A stretch of DNA of 64,000 nt from Bryoerythrophyllum caledonicum (GCA_963971425.1 OZ020517.1:16210904-16274903), one strand, 5' to 3'; positions 47,167-60,474 are shown, counted from the first letter of the stretch. Program-made: numbers and translations. Notes: generated from the sequence alone by a model not told the origin.

Positions 47167-50100
47167 CTAGTCTGAATCAATATGGTCAGAAGATCCATCC
47201 ACCATCCCAACATGAATGTAAGGTCCTTCATCTCCATGCCTTGGAATCTCCTGAGGTCCACTCTTGGAAAACAAACTTGGCCCCACATTCACGTCACGAC
47301 AATTCCATTTTGATCCAGAAGCAGTTGCACACCTTCCTCTTTTGAACACAATTCCATCATGTTTCTCTCTTGAAGTACCAAGTAGATTACCAATTCCAAA
47401 AGGCACTGCTGGTGCATTGAAAAAAATACCTTCCAATGCACTCTCTTCTGCTTTGGTAATTGTTGGAGGAACCCAAGGACAACAATCTAAAGCAGGAACC
47501 ATTTGAATTCCTAAATCTGATCCAAAGTCAATTTGAAAGCATGGCTCTCCATCACGTCCATCTAGAACAAGTTCTTTCACAAAACCAAATACATATTGAC
47601 ATGAGTTGGACACATATTCACCACCCCAATCTAAGTCTAAAACTTGCACAACAACTTTTTGAAGAAATTTCCTACCTTCATCATCCAGATCACTAAGTTC
47701 GTGGGAGAATCGGTCAAACTTGCATCCAGGGTGTCCATGTTCGGGTCAATACATCCAAGGACTTTATCCAATTTGGAACACAGTGTAGTGTCTAGACTTG
47801 GCTCATGGACAATGTCATCGTTATCTTCCACATGATTTAGGTCACGTCTTCCTAAGTTTTGAATGTTTGAGTCAATAGAACTAGTCATCACAGCCATGAG
47901 AGATTGAAGCAGTTGATTATGTGGCTGAATCACTCTTCCTCCAAGTCCTTCAATGTCAATGTGAAGGTATGTCAGTATAACTATATGATGTCTACAATTG
48001 ACTTTCAATGTGGACAAAAATGATGACACGTCCATTACATGATAAATCATCAAAGCCTAGAGAAGTAAGACTACAATACAGAATGTGTGATTTCAAATTA
48101 CCTTGTAGATCATCCAATGGTGAAACTAATCCAATTGAAATCTAAGCATGCTTTACAGCATGTAAGCATTTCTTTAGACACCCAGTGCTTGGTTTGTGGG
48201 AGGAGGATGACCGGAGGAATGGTGGAGGGAATTTCCTCGGGACGTCTAGAGGGCCATCGTGCAAGATTGGTTTGTCAATCTCGGCAAGAACCTATTCAAG
48301 GCCTAAGAAACCAGCCTCTCCATATGAATTGAGCCTTCCAGGGAAAGAAATAGAATTTCAATTAGCACATTTCTTCCTCGGAGCCTTTAACTTTGAGATG
48401 GGTAGTCTTGCACAAAATACATCAAACATAACATTCTAAGATTATCATAGTTAAGAGTACTTATGAACCAAAAATCCTAAATGACACTACATACCAAGCA
48501 CACATAATTATTTTTGTAAATGTATAACCAAAAATAACATGGTCTATGCGGAATATGACAATCTACAACACCTGTATTACCTGATGAGCCTGTTTTCTAT
48601 CCTACATTAAAAGCATTTCTAGTGTGTTTTCTTCCAGCATCCAAGATAGAATCTAAAACGAAACTTATAGAATAAAGTGAATTAAAGCAGTGTTAGGTGC
48701 AAAGCATGTTTGAGAAATACTTTAAACATTGGCAAATCATAAAGCTTGGAGTGGAAAACAAACCTGTTGCAAATAGATGTGCATCGTCCAGTGGTGGACA
48801 TGGTTCATTAATGTTGCACCCTGTCCACAAAGAGAACAAAATAACATTATAAACTACTCATATCATAATATGATGTTGCATCTCAATCATATACTATGCA
48901 CCTTAAATGTACTATGCTACTTTCATGCACACTTTGTGAAATTGGGGCTGCTGCCTGACAATAAACAATCAATTAGTAAAGGAAGTTGGAAAATGGTGGT
49001 CGTATAAACCTGAAACAAGGCCAACTCGAAATTGATCAGGGTCTGAAACTTGAGTAAGAGGACAACCTATACAAGTTCAAATCAGGACATATAGCCAGGA
49101 GTGTTGAAGGCCAACGTCACTTTGAAAATACATGGAAGCATTGAAGGAACATTTGACAATGAACAGTTCAAACTCACAATAATTTCAAATACACAAAACC
49201 CAAGCCATTGACAATCAATAGAACATACAGAACAAAGCAATAAAAACCCATGGAAAATCACAACGAAGTTTGGAAAAAACATACCAGCCGGCTTCATAGT
49301 TAAGTCTGGTCGAGAAGGTAGCAACGTTGCTACTTCACAGCCTGCAGATATCACGTGAAAGGAGAAAGTCATTCTATGAAACACTATCACATGGTGATAT
49401 GTGCTACAACACCTAAACATCTCCTAAGAGAAATTGGAATCGAATTCACCAAAAAGGATGGAACAAACATAAACTTACAGCTATTTACGTGGACAATATC
49501 AGTTGTTCCATCGGATTTTGGCAATAGTGGCACCATAGCACGTCACTGAAGTATAATAGAGGAAACGATTAGCATTTAATATATTTAAGAGCGCTTTGCA
49601 TGGGGGACTTGACAAAAGTACAACTTGAATCCACAAATGTTATTTGACATGAGAGCATGAAAGCATGATTAGAAGATTCCTGAGAATTGACAATACATGC
49701 AATACATGCATACACATGATAATTAAGATATATTATTGTTCGTAACAACGTACTCATGATACTAGTCTATATAGTAGGTGCATAAAAGATGATATTAGAT
49801 TCGTTATAGATGTACATGGCGTGTCCACGTTGAGGACGCCATGGTGAACACTAACAGTCACTTCAATGTGCTCCTCACCTACTTCAAGTCAGTTCAATGA
49901 CAAAGCAAACTGACTTCAAAACTGAGTATGTGAATCCTACTTACAACTCCATAAACAAAAAGTATACTCATTATATATGGACAGATGAAAAAGATAAAAG
50001 CAACAAATTTGACATGCAATTGTGAAACTAAAAACCAGGTCAGCAGTAAAATGGGAAAACGAATGTCAAAACATCATACGTGGTGTAGGATACTTGGTGA

Positions 50101-50640
50101 ATGCACGTTTCAGTCTAGATACTTTTGGCTTATCATTGTGCAGTATTTTGATGGACTCATGGTATTTTGATGCTCCTCTTGCAATGTCAGGACACACTGG
50201 TGGCACTATACCAAGACTGACAGGTTGAAGAACTTCAGAGTTTAATATTTCAGGACCACTTTGTTCATGAAGACGACGATTCATCCTGACCTCAAGGGCA
50301 ATACTATCAACCAAATGCTCAATACGACTGAAAAAACTAGAAGAAAGTTTTGCATCACTAGTAACTGGCGAGGACAAATTGAAATTGCGACTGAGCAAAG
50401 CTTTCTTTTGCACGTAAGACCGCACTGGTTTGTTTGTAATTGGACTGATACAAATAGGGATGTTGCTAGCAGCTGCCATTTGCTTTCTTGTCTCAACTTT
50501 GACGTCCACAATCACCGGATTGCCCACAAAAGGGGGATGTCCAATGTGGTTGTTGTTGGCATCTTGCACTTCATGCACGGCATTGGTAGCGCTTTGTTCA
50601 ACTTGGATAGACGCCCATGCTGGATCAATAGGGCCGTCCA
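47167..50640 (-). pseudogene. Spliced host-like gene of unknown family, decayed
   Basis: Minus-strand blocks with exon character: 50640-50066 (GPIDPAWASIQVEQSATNAV, ending near a GTATGA donor), a block starting MVPLLPKSDGTTDIVHVNS at about 49536 with a GTAAGT donor, then exons near 49340-49285, 49070-49012, 48826-48766 and 48640-48590. From the MVPLL block on, every junction is phase 1 (CPLTQVSDPDQFRVGLVS; CNINEPCPPLDDAHLFAT; DSILDAGRKHTRNAFNVG). Later blocks near 48430-48170 and 48053-47167 (HELSDLDDEGRKFLQKVVV, DLDWGGEYVSNSCQYVFGF) contain stops and a frame change. I do not recognise the protein. The run sits between ABCA/MATE fragments and a piggyBac transposase on the same strand. Confidence 0.45.
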
Positions 50641-51479
50641 CTAGAATGCGATTTGTGCATGAATACTAGAACAACAAATAACGAATGAGATATTACCACT
50701 AAAAGGAAATTTGTGAGATAAGCATGCCAAAGAGATCAATAAGAATGAGGATGTACTGTACCAAGAAGCAAAATTGGCCAATCACAAAAAAAATCAGTTA
50801 ATGAAGAGAGAGAACGTACTAGATGAGAGACTCGCAGGAGTTGAACAATTTCCACTAGAGCACTTTATCTCATTCCGTGCCAGTGTTCACCACGTCTCTG
50901 AGAACACTTGTGAGAGGAGAGCCAAGTCTCAAAAATTCTCCTTCAACCCTACGATAACTCAAAGAAATTGCAAGGAAACCCGCTTCACAAAGCAAGCAAA
51001 ATAGAAAGCACACTTCAGCACCAAAGAACTCCACTAAGATGTTGTGAAACCCTTTGAAAACCTTCTAGAATTGGAATACGTACTAGGAGATAAGATATGT
51101 GAAGCAAACCAGATGTTATCGACAATTTATGTCCCTCTATGCCTTGCTCAGTTGTCCAATCGCAAAAAAATCTTATTTCCAAATGGAAATGGTGGCTGTG
51201 GTAATGGAAAGACAAGCCTACAATAATGTCTAGAAGTTATCAAAAATATAACATGGCGGGTGCATTCAAGGCAACCGGCTTTCAACATTGCGTGAGGTTG
51301 CATGGTGTCTAGTGCCGCCAATACCACCGTTTGAATGGAAATAGCCATAATGTTAATTGACATTAGTCCCCACACAACCTACTGCTGGAACCCTATTGCT
51401 GAAACTCTACTGGCACTGGTCCATCGAATGAGCTGCACAGGCCATTAGTCTCCTCAGTTTTTGTAACAATGAGTGGTTA

Positions 51480-52478
51480 ATATTCATGAGTCGGTGGTTG
51501 CGACATACTTGTGAGAATGATGGTTGGGTCCTGCTTAGAATGCTTCACAACACTCCAGAGAATGTACCGGGAGGCTGGGTCTAGGCCAATGCTGGACTCA
51601 TCCATAAACACCACTTCCAAGAAATTGGTCATCAATCAACCTTTATTCTTTCTATATGTTGTGTCAATTCAAAGAAAGATCGGCATACTCGTTATACACA
51701 AGGTAAAACACAATCTTAACTGTGATTAATATTAGAGTTTTTTTCATCAAAGCTGACGAATACAAGCAATAGACTTACTTGTGGATTGCCAATCAAGGAA
51801 ATTACACAGTTAGCCTTAGTTTCATGCCACTTGAGTACCTCCCGCACTACTGGTCAGCCACTTCGTTGTCCCAAAGATTCACACTTCTCATCGAGCTTTC
51901 AACAGCCTATAGAAGATAACAATCAACCAACAAGAAGTCATTAGAAGTTCCTTTGATCACTTTCACGAGGAGATCATGGATAATACCGTTACAATATTTG
52001 TAGCTTTGGTGGTATTTAGGAGTTTGGTTAGCCGTTACTCCACTCACATTGGTGAGTTTTGTATCTTTCAAGTTCTTCAACCGACCATAAAACAGAAGAT
52101 GCTCCCAGCCGATCAACTACCTCCAAAGCAAATTATATGCACAAAAAAACACCAACTTTTATCAAAAACTCTTGTCATTTATTCATGAAAATAGGACAAT
52201 AGAGATTAATTGGACTTACTCATGTTGAGGGCAGACACCCATGCAAGAGTAGATGCGGTCCATTTATGTGATAATATTTATCCCTTGAATGTAAGTAGTG
52301 CCAGAAGACGGCTTCAGAATCCCGATCATCTGCAGAGAGTTCCAACATTTGCCAGACCACAACATGTGAATAAGTGGAAACATTTGCAGATGGTGATTAG
52401 TGAAGAGAGGACTTAATTTTAGTGGTTACCATGTTGATGGAGGTGGTTTTTCTGGCATCGTTGGGACCAAAGTACAAG
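51480..52478 (-). pseudogene. ABCA-subfamily ABC transporter fragment, nucleotide-binding domain
   Basis: Part of the ATPase domain of a plant ABCA transporter, split by introns. Minus-strand blocks: GPNDARKTTSINM (Walker A with substitutions, then a GT donor), MIGILKPSSGTTYIQGINII and MDRIYSCMGVCPQH (Q-loop region) at about 52357-52220, LIGWEHLLFYGRLKNLKDTK near 52110, SVNLWDNEVAD then YSSGMKLRL (signature motif) near 51890, and VVFMDESSIGLDPASR (Walker B and D-loop) near 51600. Several stops and a lost frame mean no ATPase could be made. The transmembrane halves are absent. The 5' edge joins MATE sequence inside one exon at about 52470. Confidence 0.85.
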
Positions 52479-52650
52479 GGCCAAAGTAACAGAAGGCATG
52501 CATGGTTTCTCTGCAAGTCGGTTGTATCCTACAGTCTCCTCATCTGTTTAAAGCCACCACATTATGCATTAAGAAAACACCAAACATTCCACTTGACTAA
52601 AATTTTAAAAACATATCTCACCTTCTTGCGCAAGCTGCAGAATAGGTGAC

Positions 52651-52815
52651 TGTTGTAACTAGAAGAAACCTTCACTGTAGACATTCATCACACTAGGTTA
52701 GGGTTAGGTTACACCTTCCATTGCAGCCAAGGACTGCTGTGCTTTTGCACACTCCTTGTATTTAAGAGACTTATGTCTCACATCAATTCATCTTCTCTAC
52801 TCTTGAGATCCAATA
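52651..52815 (+). repeat. 5' LTR of the copia element
   Basis: 165 bp, begins TGTTGTAACTAG and ends GATCCAATA. It contains a TATTTAAG box near 52759 and is preceded by the GTGAC target copy. Confidence 0.93.
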
Positions 52816-55800
52816 TGGTATCAGAGCGCAGGTTCAAATCTACAGAGATCTAAGTCATAGTTCTAGAGATAGATCAGTAGCACCTAGGAGGCATGGACAC
52901 AGATGAGGCAATCAGTGAAATAGCTGAACGCACATCAAACATGCTAGGTGCTACATCAGAGACAAATCACACTAGTAGGAGAGAGATAGAGATCTCAATC
53001 CCTGAATCAAGTCGGCTTGATGGATTGGGCAACTATCAAGTGTGGGCATTTCGTCTCAAACGGATTCTAGAGAGGCACCAAGTATGGAATTAGTGCATTA
53101 CGTCTCTATCTAGATCTGCATCTGAGAGAGAAAGAGAAGGTAGAAGGATAACATTGCAGGCACTTACTGATTCAGTAAAAGACTCAGTCGTGCCAGTTGT
53201 GTGTAGATTCGAGGACCCGCATCTTCTCTGGACAGCATTGAAAGACAGATATCAGTCGAGATCTGGATCTCGCCGTCTCATGCTACTCAGAAAATTAGTA
53301 TCTCTTCGCAAGGAAGAAACCATCACAATAGAGCAGTACATGACTAACGTGAAGGACACAATGGATCAGTTGAAGAGCATGGAAGTTGGCATACCTGAGG
53401 ATCTGTGCACGTTAGTGCTACTGAACTCATTGCCTGCTGAGTATAAGTTGTTTTGCAGGACTCAAACCAGCAGAGAGGAACTACCATCGTTTCTCGAAAT
53501 AGAAGCACGGCTGCTTGATGAAGAATTGCAGCTGAAACTAGACGCCGACAAGGAGGGCGAAGCTGAAGCTCTAGCTTTCAAGAACGCAAACCCTAAGAAG
53601 GCAGGCACTGGAGTAAGAGGCGACGGCCTCAACGACGACCGGCGATGGAGGAACAATAGGCGCGGCGAGCAAGATCGGCGAGGAGAGAACGGCAGGCGCG
53701 GCGACATACAAAGAACAGGCCGCGGCCACGAGGAGACGCCGAAGTTCGCAGACCGTGGCCGCCACAGAGACGGCAAAGCTCGCAGGCAAGGAAGGAACGG
53801 CCAACGGACAGTGGGGAACCGGCGGAGTTCCCAAGGCGAAAGTCGTGAGTACCAAGGAGCACGAGGGAACCCACGTGGGGAACGCTCCAAACGAAACTGG
53901 ATCTGCAACTACTGCGGAGAAGAAGGCCATATTGAGCGGGATTGTCAACTATTGCGCTAGGCTATTGAACAAGTGAAAACCTTGGAAGGAAAACTCAAAC
54001 GACGCCCACATGGGCATGCCAACATTATCTCCAAAGGTAAAAATCCTAAATCTGAATCCGACTCCACCAGCAGTGGCAATGAGAGTGCAGGAAGCATCTT
54101 AGAGGCATATATGTGTGAGACAAATATTTGTGAGGTAGAAACCAACATGGCAGAAAAGTCACAGCCCACATGGGTACTAGATTCCGGGGCAACACATCAT
54201 GTTACGGGGGATCTTAGCCTTTTGAGCGATGTGCAAGCATATGCTAGTAGTAGCCAAATGTTAGCCGCGGGGGGTGAGCCACACAAAGTCAAGGGCAAAG
54301 GCACTATGAATGTTATTCTCTCCGGAGGAAAAACCAAGAAATTTAAAAATATTTTGTATGTGCCGGGTATTCAACGCAATCTTTTATCCGTGGGACGTAT
54401 TACTGATGAGGGTATATATGTGAACTTCCACAACAAAGGAGTTGTACTCCAAGACAGTTATTCCAAAGAAACTATTGGATATGGGACTAGAATGCAAGGC
54501 AAGGGGCTAAATAAGTTAGAAACCACAATATGGCCCGAACTCAATGCATTAGAATCCAATAAAAAAATCAAAGCCAAGACATTACTATGGCATCAAAGGT
54601 TAGGGCACATCAATTTCAAAACCCTACATATTATGTCAAAATTAGGGATTGTGAAAGGATTGCCACGTTTACCATATCTCGACATTATATGCGACACATG
54701 CCAACAAGGTAAACAGAGCCGTAAAACCTTCCCTAGAAGCACACCACACACAACGGAGGTACTTCAAATAGTACACAGTGATGTATGCGGACCCTTCAAA
54801 CGGCCATCCATCACCGGAGCACGCTACTTTGTCACATTTATTGATGATTATAGCCGAAAATTATGGATATCTCTCATCAAGACCAAAGACCAAGTCATTC
54901 ACGAATTCATAAAATTCAAAAACCGTCTTGAAAATCAGACTGGCAAACGTATCAAAGCATTCCGGACCGATAATGGAACGGAATACACATCCAAAGCATT
55001 TGATGAATTACTCATCAACTCCGGGATTCACCATGAATTCACACAAACTTATACTCCTCAAAGCAATGGAGTAGCTGAAAGAAAAAACCGCTCCATAGTA
55101 GAAATGGCAAGGTGCTTGTGTTTTCAACACTCCTTACCAAAACACTTATGGTCAGAAGCAATCAAAGCCGCAGCATATCTTACAAACCAGCTTCCGACAA
55201 GAGCATTGAACAATACGACCCCCGAACAAGCCTTCTCTGGCAACAAACCCGATGTCTCCCAAATTCGAACATTCGGCACACGAGTATACGTATATATCCC
55301 AAAAGAAAAACGACACAAGCTGTCATCAAAATCAACAAAATGTATACTATTGGGACGTGACGAATCGACCAAGGGATATCGATGCTATGACCCTCAAACA
55401 CAACGCATCATCATATCACGAGACATCAAAATTGATGAAGACAAATCTGGATATACACACCCAAATATGACCACACAAATCGACCACATATGTGACCAAT
55501 TCAAGGTGATTATCCCGACCTCCGTCTCATCCATTCCCCATATTTCACCATCTGCCATATCCATTCCACAGGAACCCCCAACAATATCCCAACTTCCATC
55601 CAATGATGCTCCATCACACTCCGTTACACCCGAGTATCATTCTCCACCTCCACCAAAAATTATCGAACCAACCCCATTATTGCGACGCTCAAACTGCATG
55701 CGACGACCTTCCACGAGACTTGAGGGATACATTGGAGCCATTGAAGATTCTGAGCTCACATATCGAGATGCCTTGAAAGACCTCCATTGGACACAAGCCA

Positions 55801-57394
55801 TGAAGGAAGAACTGGATAGCCTCGGGGAAAACAAAACATGGACTTTAACAAAGTTACCCATCGGACACAGAGCCATCACTTCAAAATGGATATTCAAACT
55901 AAAACCAGCTCAAGGTGACATACCCGAACGCTATAAAGCTCGACTTGTAGCATGAGGATTCCAACAACGAGAAGGTATTGATTACAATGAAACATTTGCA
56001 TCCGTCGCCAAGTATAACACAATTAAAATTGCTACAGCTCTAGCCGCCACTTTTGGATGGGAAACACACCACCTTGATGTAAAAACCGCCTATCTCAACA
56101 GTCACCTCAAGGAAAAAGTTTACATGCATCAACCACCTGGGCACAAAATTCGAGGAAAAGACGATTTAGTTTGCGAGCTACATCGTTCATTATATGGATT
56201 GAAACACTCCGCCCGCAATTGGAACCGGAAAATAAGTCGTTGGCTTAAAAAACATGGACTTCAACCATCTCACGCCGACAACAATCTATATTTATTTCGA
56301 CAAGGTAATTTCATCATCATACTCATACTTTATGTCGATGACTTATTACTCACCGGCAATCACAAAACCATGATCGCCTGGCTTAAAAAAAAGTTAATGG
56401 CTCGATTCAGGATGTCATATCTTGGCGGTCTCACCAAGTTCACAGGAATAGAATTTATCATATCATCCCGAGGCATCCTTATCCACCAAGCCACCTATGC
56501 TCAAAGCATACTAGAAGACTATGGGATGCAAGAGTGCAATCCCACACAAACCCCTCTACCACCCGGTTTCACTACTTCAAGTCAAACTGGCACTCCAAAT
56601 TTTGACCCTACCACTTACCGATCTTTAATCGGTAAACTCTCTTTCCTCACCACCACAAGGCACGATCTTACATATCCTATTAACCTACTATCTAGGTTCA
56701 ATTCATCCCCGCAACTCGCCCATTTCCAAGCTGCCAAACACATCTTACGCTATATCCGCGGAACAACATCACAAGGTCTATTTTATTCTCGACAAGACAA
56801 GATCGAACTCATTGGATACAGCGATGCAGATTGGGGTGGTGACCTTGACCAACTGAAATCCACTGGCGCCTACATTTTTGCCATCAACAATACACCAGTC
56901 ACGTGGAACACAAAAAAACAAACTTGTATAGCTTTATCGTCCACCGAATCTGAATTCCGTTCATTAGTTGAGGCAACCAAAGAAGCAATGTGGATATGGG
57001 TATTACTTCAAGAACTTGGTTTTGACCCCAACAAACCAACAAATATTCAGTGTGACACCCAAAGTGCCATCAAGATCTCTGACAACCCACAATTTCACTC
57101 CAAGACAAAACATTTCGAAATACACCTAAATTATGTCAGAGATATGGTCAACAAAGGATTGGTCAACATCACTTATACACCAACAGATCAACAACCTGCA
57201 GACATGCTCACAAAGGCACTTGGACGCATCAAATTCAACAACTGCAAGCAACTCCTCCAATACAGTAGCACCCACTTTACTGTAAGCTCTGACAACGACA
57301 ACCAAAGACCACATTTGTAGTACCATAAATTTTTTCTTTCTGTAAATTGACCTTGAGCGTTTATCACTTCTTCCACTTTAGGTTTCAGGGAGGG

Positions 57395-57559
57395 TGTTGT
57401 AACTAGAAGAAACCTTCACTGTAGACATTCATCACACTAGGTTAGGGTTAGGTTACACCTTCCATTGCAGCCAAGGACTGCTGTGCTTTTGCACACTCCT
57501 TGTATTTAAGAGACTTATGTCTCACATCAATTCATCTTCTCTACTCTTGAGATCCAATA
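57395..57559 (+). repeat. 3' LTR of the copia element
   Basis: 165 bp, matching the 5' LTR without any difference I can see. It is preceded by the purine-rich tract CAGGGAGGG and followed by the GTGAC target copy. Confidence 0.93.
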
Positions 57560-58379
57560 GTGACACTGGCAAGTCAGGGAGGACTCCTCTTCCAGAAGCG
57601 TCCTCGGCAACTGTAGATGTTGTGATGTTCAAAAGAGGTAGGTTAAACATCTTTGAAATCAAGTTGAACACAAAAATGGAAACTCCAACTGCTCCTAGCT
57701 GCACCGGACTTGCAACCAGCAACCATTGTCGCCATCTTCGTCAATCAGATAACTTCTATCTTTTTATTAAAATCACATAGAAAGATTGCTAAAACTACTT
57801 TGACTTGAGTTTAGAGACCACCAAGCCCTTCCATGCCTACTAAGTGAAGAATATGGCCACCAAGCTCTTCTATTGCGTTCTAACAAGTATTAAAAGTAGG
57901 GTAATAAATAAGAAAAAGGGCACTTTACAAATAGGAGCTCTATCATTTTTAAAATCCTGAAGCCTACCTACGTGACGATTGAATGTAGTGTCCACCAATG
58001 AAGCAAGTGGGTCTGATGCCAGGGCCAAGAGCGCTGGCAATGCAATGGCAGCAATCTCCAAACCAAGATCATCTCCATCCAACACATTCTTGTATCAAAA
58101 TTGGGGCAAGTATAAAAAGAGTAAGAAAGAACCAGACTTCACCAAAACATTCTAGAACCACTGCTAGGGTAACCTTCCACTCATGGACCTTTGAGGATGA
58201 TTCCGGAATGAACTTAGAATTATGCGAACCAAGGTAGAAGAGGTAAATGAAAATGATCATCAAAGGGAAAAACAATAAACGGATGTCAGTTGAAAAATGA
58301 GCATGGCACATTACAAACCTGCTTCCTACAACTGCAAATAAACTAGAAAAGGTTCCTTTTAGTCACTTTAATTAATTAT

Positions 58380-59440
58380 TTGGCATGGAGGTGCCAAACT
58401 AGAGGTTCACCTATGGTATTCTCAATTTTTTGTTTGTGTAGAAGCAGGAACATCGCATGTTGGATAGCCATGGTGATAATGTTTGGGAATGTCTTTTTAC
58501 TTGGATTAATGGGGATATTGAATGATTTTTCAAGGCATTTCAAAGAAGAGATAAAGGTGGTAACTCAAGCTCTAGTGGCAATGACAATAAGGGGGTCAAG
58601 TTTCCATCCAAGAGCTGCAATGTCATTAATAAGTGTTTGGTATTTATTAATTTTGTTTTCAATTGCTTCCAGGGAAAATCTGTTATTATAGTAATTAAAT
58701 TCAATAAATTGAATAGTAAGGCTTGTGTCTATGTGGTCCAATGGGGGGTCTTTATATGGTAGTCTTTTGACGCATAGAATGTCTGGTTTAATTATGGCAT
58801 TACAATGGCATCTTTGGGTTCCACATGTGCATGGAAGTAGCCATGGAGGGACCGTGTTTTCTTGTGGATTGTTGTTGAAGGTTCCGGCGTTCTTAAGTAT
58901 AGAGCATTGGGATTTATTTGAGGATATAATTAGTTTTTAGATTTTCCATACCACTTTGTTGTATCTTTTGATGATTAGAGAATGTATGTGATGGTTTTGG
59001 CATTTGACGAGTATGTGTAGCCATGTATCCGGGTCCATAGAGGTGCAAATTGGGCATGTTATGGATGGAAATTGTTCTATTCCAATGAATAATTGTTTGC
59101 GGGCATTTCCTATGTATTGTCCTGCATGAAATTTAGTAAGGCATGTTTTTTGTGAGTTTGTAATTGTGGGATTTATCCAGAAGTTTGTAGAGAGTTCATT
59201 ATCAATGTTGTTGTTACTGGTCCATTTCTCTATGTCAGGGAGACTTTCTAAAATTCAATACAGGTTGTTGATAAGGTCTTGTTTTTTTAGATATTTATCC
59301 AGACATCTTATGAGGCCTTTGTCCAAGGTGTCAGGATTGGTGCATGGAGGCGTTTGTATAGGTGGTTTCCGGTTAGAAATCACCTAGAGAGTTGTGGAGT
59401 TACCGGAAGGCTTGGGACTAGGCTCTAATTAGAGATTAGG
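58380..59440 (-). pseudogene. LINE-like element, C-terminal ORF remnant
   Basis: The minus strand carries a nearly continuous protein-like stretch: KTCLTKFHAGQYIGNARKQL, then a CPIC...H...C zinc-binding cluster (CPICTSMDPDTWLHILVKC), TVPPWLLPCTCGTQRCHCNA, IQFIEFNYYNRFSLEAIENK and KYQTLINDIAALGW. Similar tails occur in dispersed reverse-transcriptase-type repeats of green-lineage genomes, where the zinc cluster lies downstream of the polymerase. The polymerase itself is not in this stretch. A few stops and small gaps are present. The LINE assignment is from memory of such repeats and is tentative. Confidence 0.4.
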
Positions 59441-60430
59441 GTTAGGGTTAGTGCCGTGTGACGCCTAGGTCAACAATGGTGTCTTTTGACACCTCATTTG
59501 GAACTTGGGACCCAAATGGCCTCCACGTGTGGTTGAGGGAGACTCATCTTTTTCTAGTTGAGTCTCCCACGTGATGAGGTGAGGGTGTTGCACACCACAA
59601 CCTTATCGTGATTATGCTTCAACTCTTCAAGAGTAGCATGGACTTGATTATTATGTAGGTTACAAGTGTTTTGTACTTGTTTGTTACTTAAGAAACATCA
59701 TGTTGCGGAAATGAGTGTAACCGCAACATTATTGTAAATTTGATGTTAGGAGGACATTGCTCAATAATCCTGGATATTCATTAGTGTTCTAGCTTGCTTA
59801 GGGTCGTAGAGAAGCTCTGTTCCTGAAGCGGCTTGTTTCAACACTGGATACGAGTGTTTGGTGAAACCCATGTTTCTAGGGGTGGATCAAAGGGAGCAAA
59901 GGTGTCATGCCGAAGAGCCAACAGTACGACATTGGATGATGCAGACAAGCGTGCATGTGCGAGAGTGCGTCCACAAGGTCACGCCCACACCTTGATTCTC
60001 CACAAACAACGAGCCACCTCCGCAAGGGCAAGCGACGTCTGCAACGGCCTCTCAGACGTCTTGACCGTGAAAGATTAAGGCACTAGAGTCAGTGGGAGTG
60101 GGCTCTACGCAAGTTCAAGTGCGACTTTGAGCACGAGCTTAGCAAATCAGCTACGGCATTGGCACAAAGTAGAGCGTGATCAACAAGGCAAAATAAGGAG
60201 TTGCACCAAGGACAACTTCGGCATCTTTTTGGTGGAAGTCGCCTCAACTAGGTTTGTGAACTCAATATTCTGCAAAGGAGCGGAAGTGTATTAACAACCT
60301 GGAGTTGAATATGCAGGAGAGTGCAGAGAGCAAGCGCCTATTGATGAAACATTCACGGAACCTACGTGGACAAGAAAACTCGCTTTAGGATTTGAAGGCG
60401 GATATGTCTTGGTGGGTGGTGATATACCCT
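59441..60430. other. Gene-free interval
   Basis: Mixed-composition sequence, with a short TTAGGGTTAGGGTTAG run at about 59437-59452. No supported gene. An open frame at 59833-60078 has no recognisable content. Confidence 0.35.
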
Positions 60431-60474
60431 ATCTACATCAACAGCAAGAAGATGTTGGCGGAGGGACGCGCCGT

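Larger units (their letters stand above)
52651..57559 (+). mobile_element. Ty1/copia LTR retrotransposon, young, nearly whole, broken
   Basis: About 4.9 kb flanked by a 5-bp target duplication GTGAC (52646-52650 and 57560-57564). The LTRs are 52651-52815 and 57395-57559 (165 bp each) and look identical by eye, so the insertion is recent. A tRNA-iMet-type primer site (TGGTATCAGAGC) follows the left LTR at 52816-52827, and a purine tract precedes the right LTR. Gag with a CCHC zinc knuckle lies at about 52893-53960. Pol follows to 57320 in the copia order: protease (LDSGATHH), integrase, reverse transcriptase (YVDD), RNase H. About three breaks interrupt the frames. Confidence 0.95.
52470..58085 (-). 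pseudogene. MATE efflux transporter fragment (FRD3/DTX-like), split by a copia element
   Basis: N-terminal part of a multidrug-and-toxin-extrusion transporter. Exon-like block 1 (58085 to about 57973) reads DLGLEIAAIALPALLALAS then DPLASLVDT. Block 2 (about 57715-57560, continued at 52645-52626 beyond the copia insertion) reads PVQLGAVGVSIFVFN, KMFNLPLLNITTSTVAED and VLPDLPVSPILQLAQE before a GTGAGA donor. Block 3 (52543 to about 52475) reads DEETVGYNRLAEKPCMPSV then TLALV in matching phase. These fit the first three helices of the FRD3/DTX citrate-type clade. Sequence then switches to ABCA without an intron. The fragment lacks nine or so further helices, so it is not functional. Confidence 0.8.

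Noticed and set aside
53462-53948. Long antisense frames opposite the copia gag region
   Set aside because: Shadows of the GC-rich, Arg/Gly-rich gag tail; no independent signal.
59437-59455. TTAGGGTTAGGGTTAG run as a telomere or interstitial telomere
   Set aside because: Only two or three units, and the plant telomere repeat is normally TTTAGGG. A similar short run lies in the copia LTR by chance.
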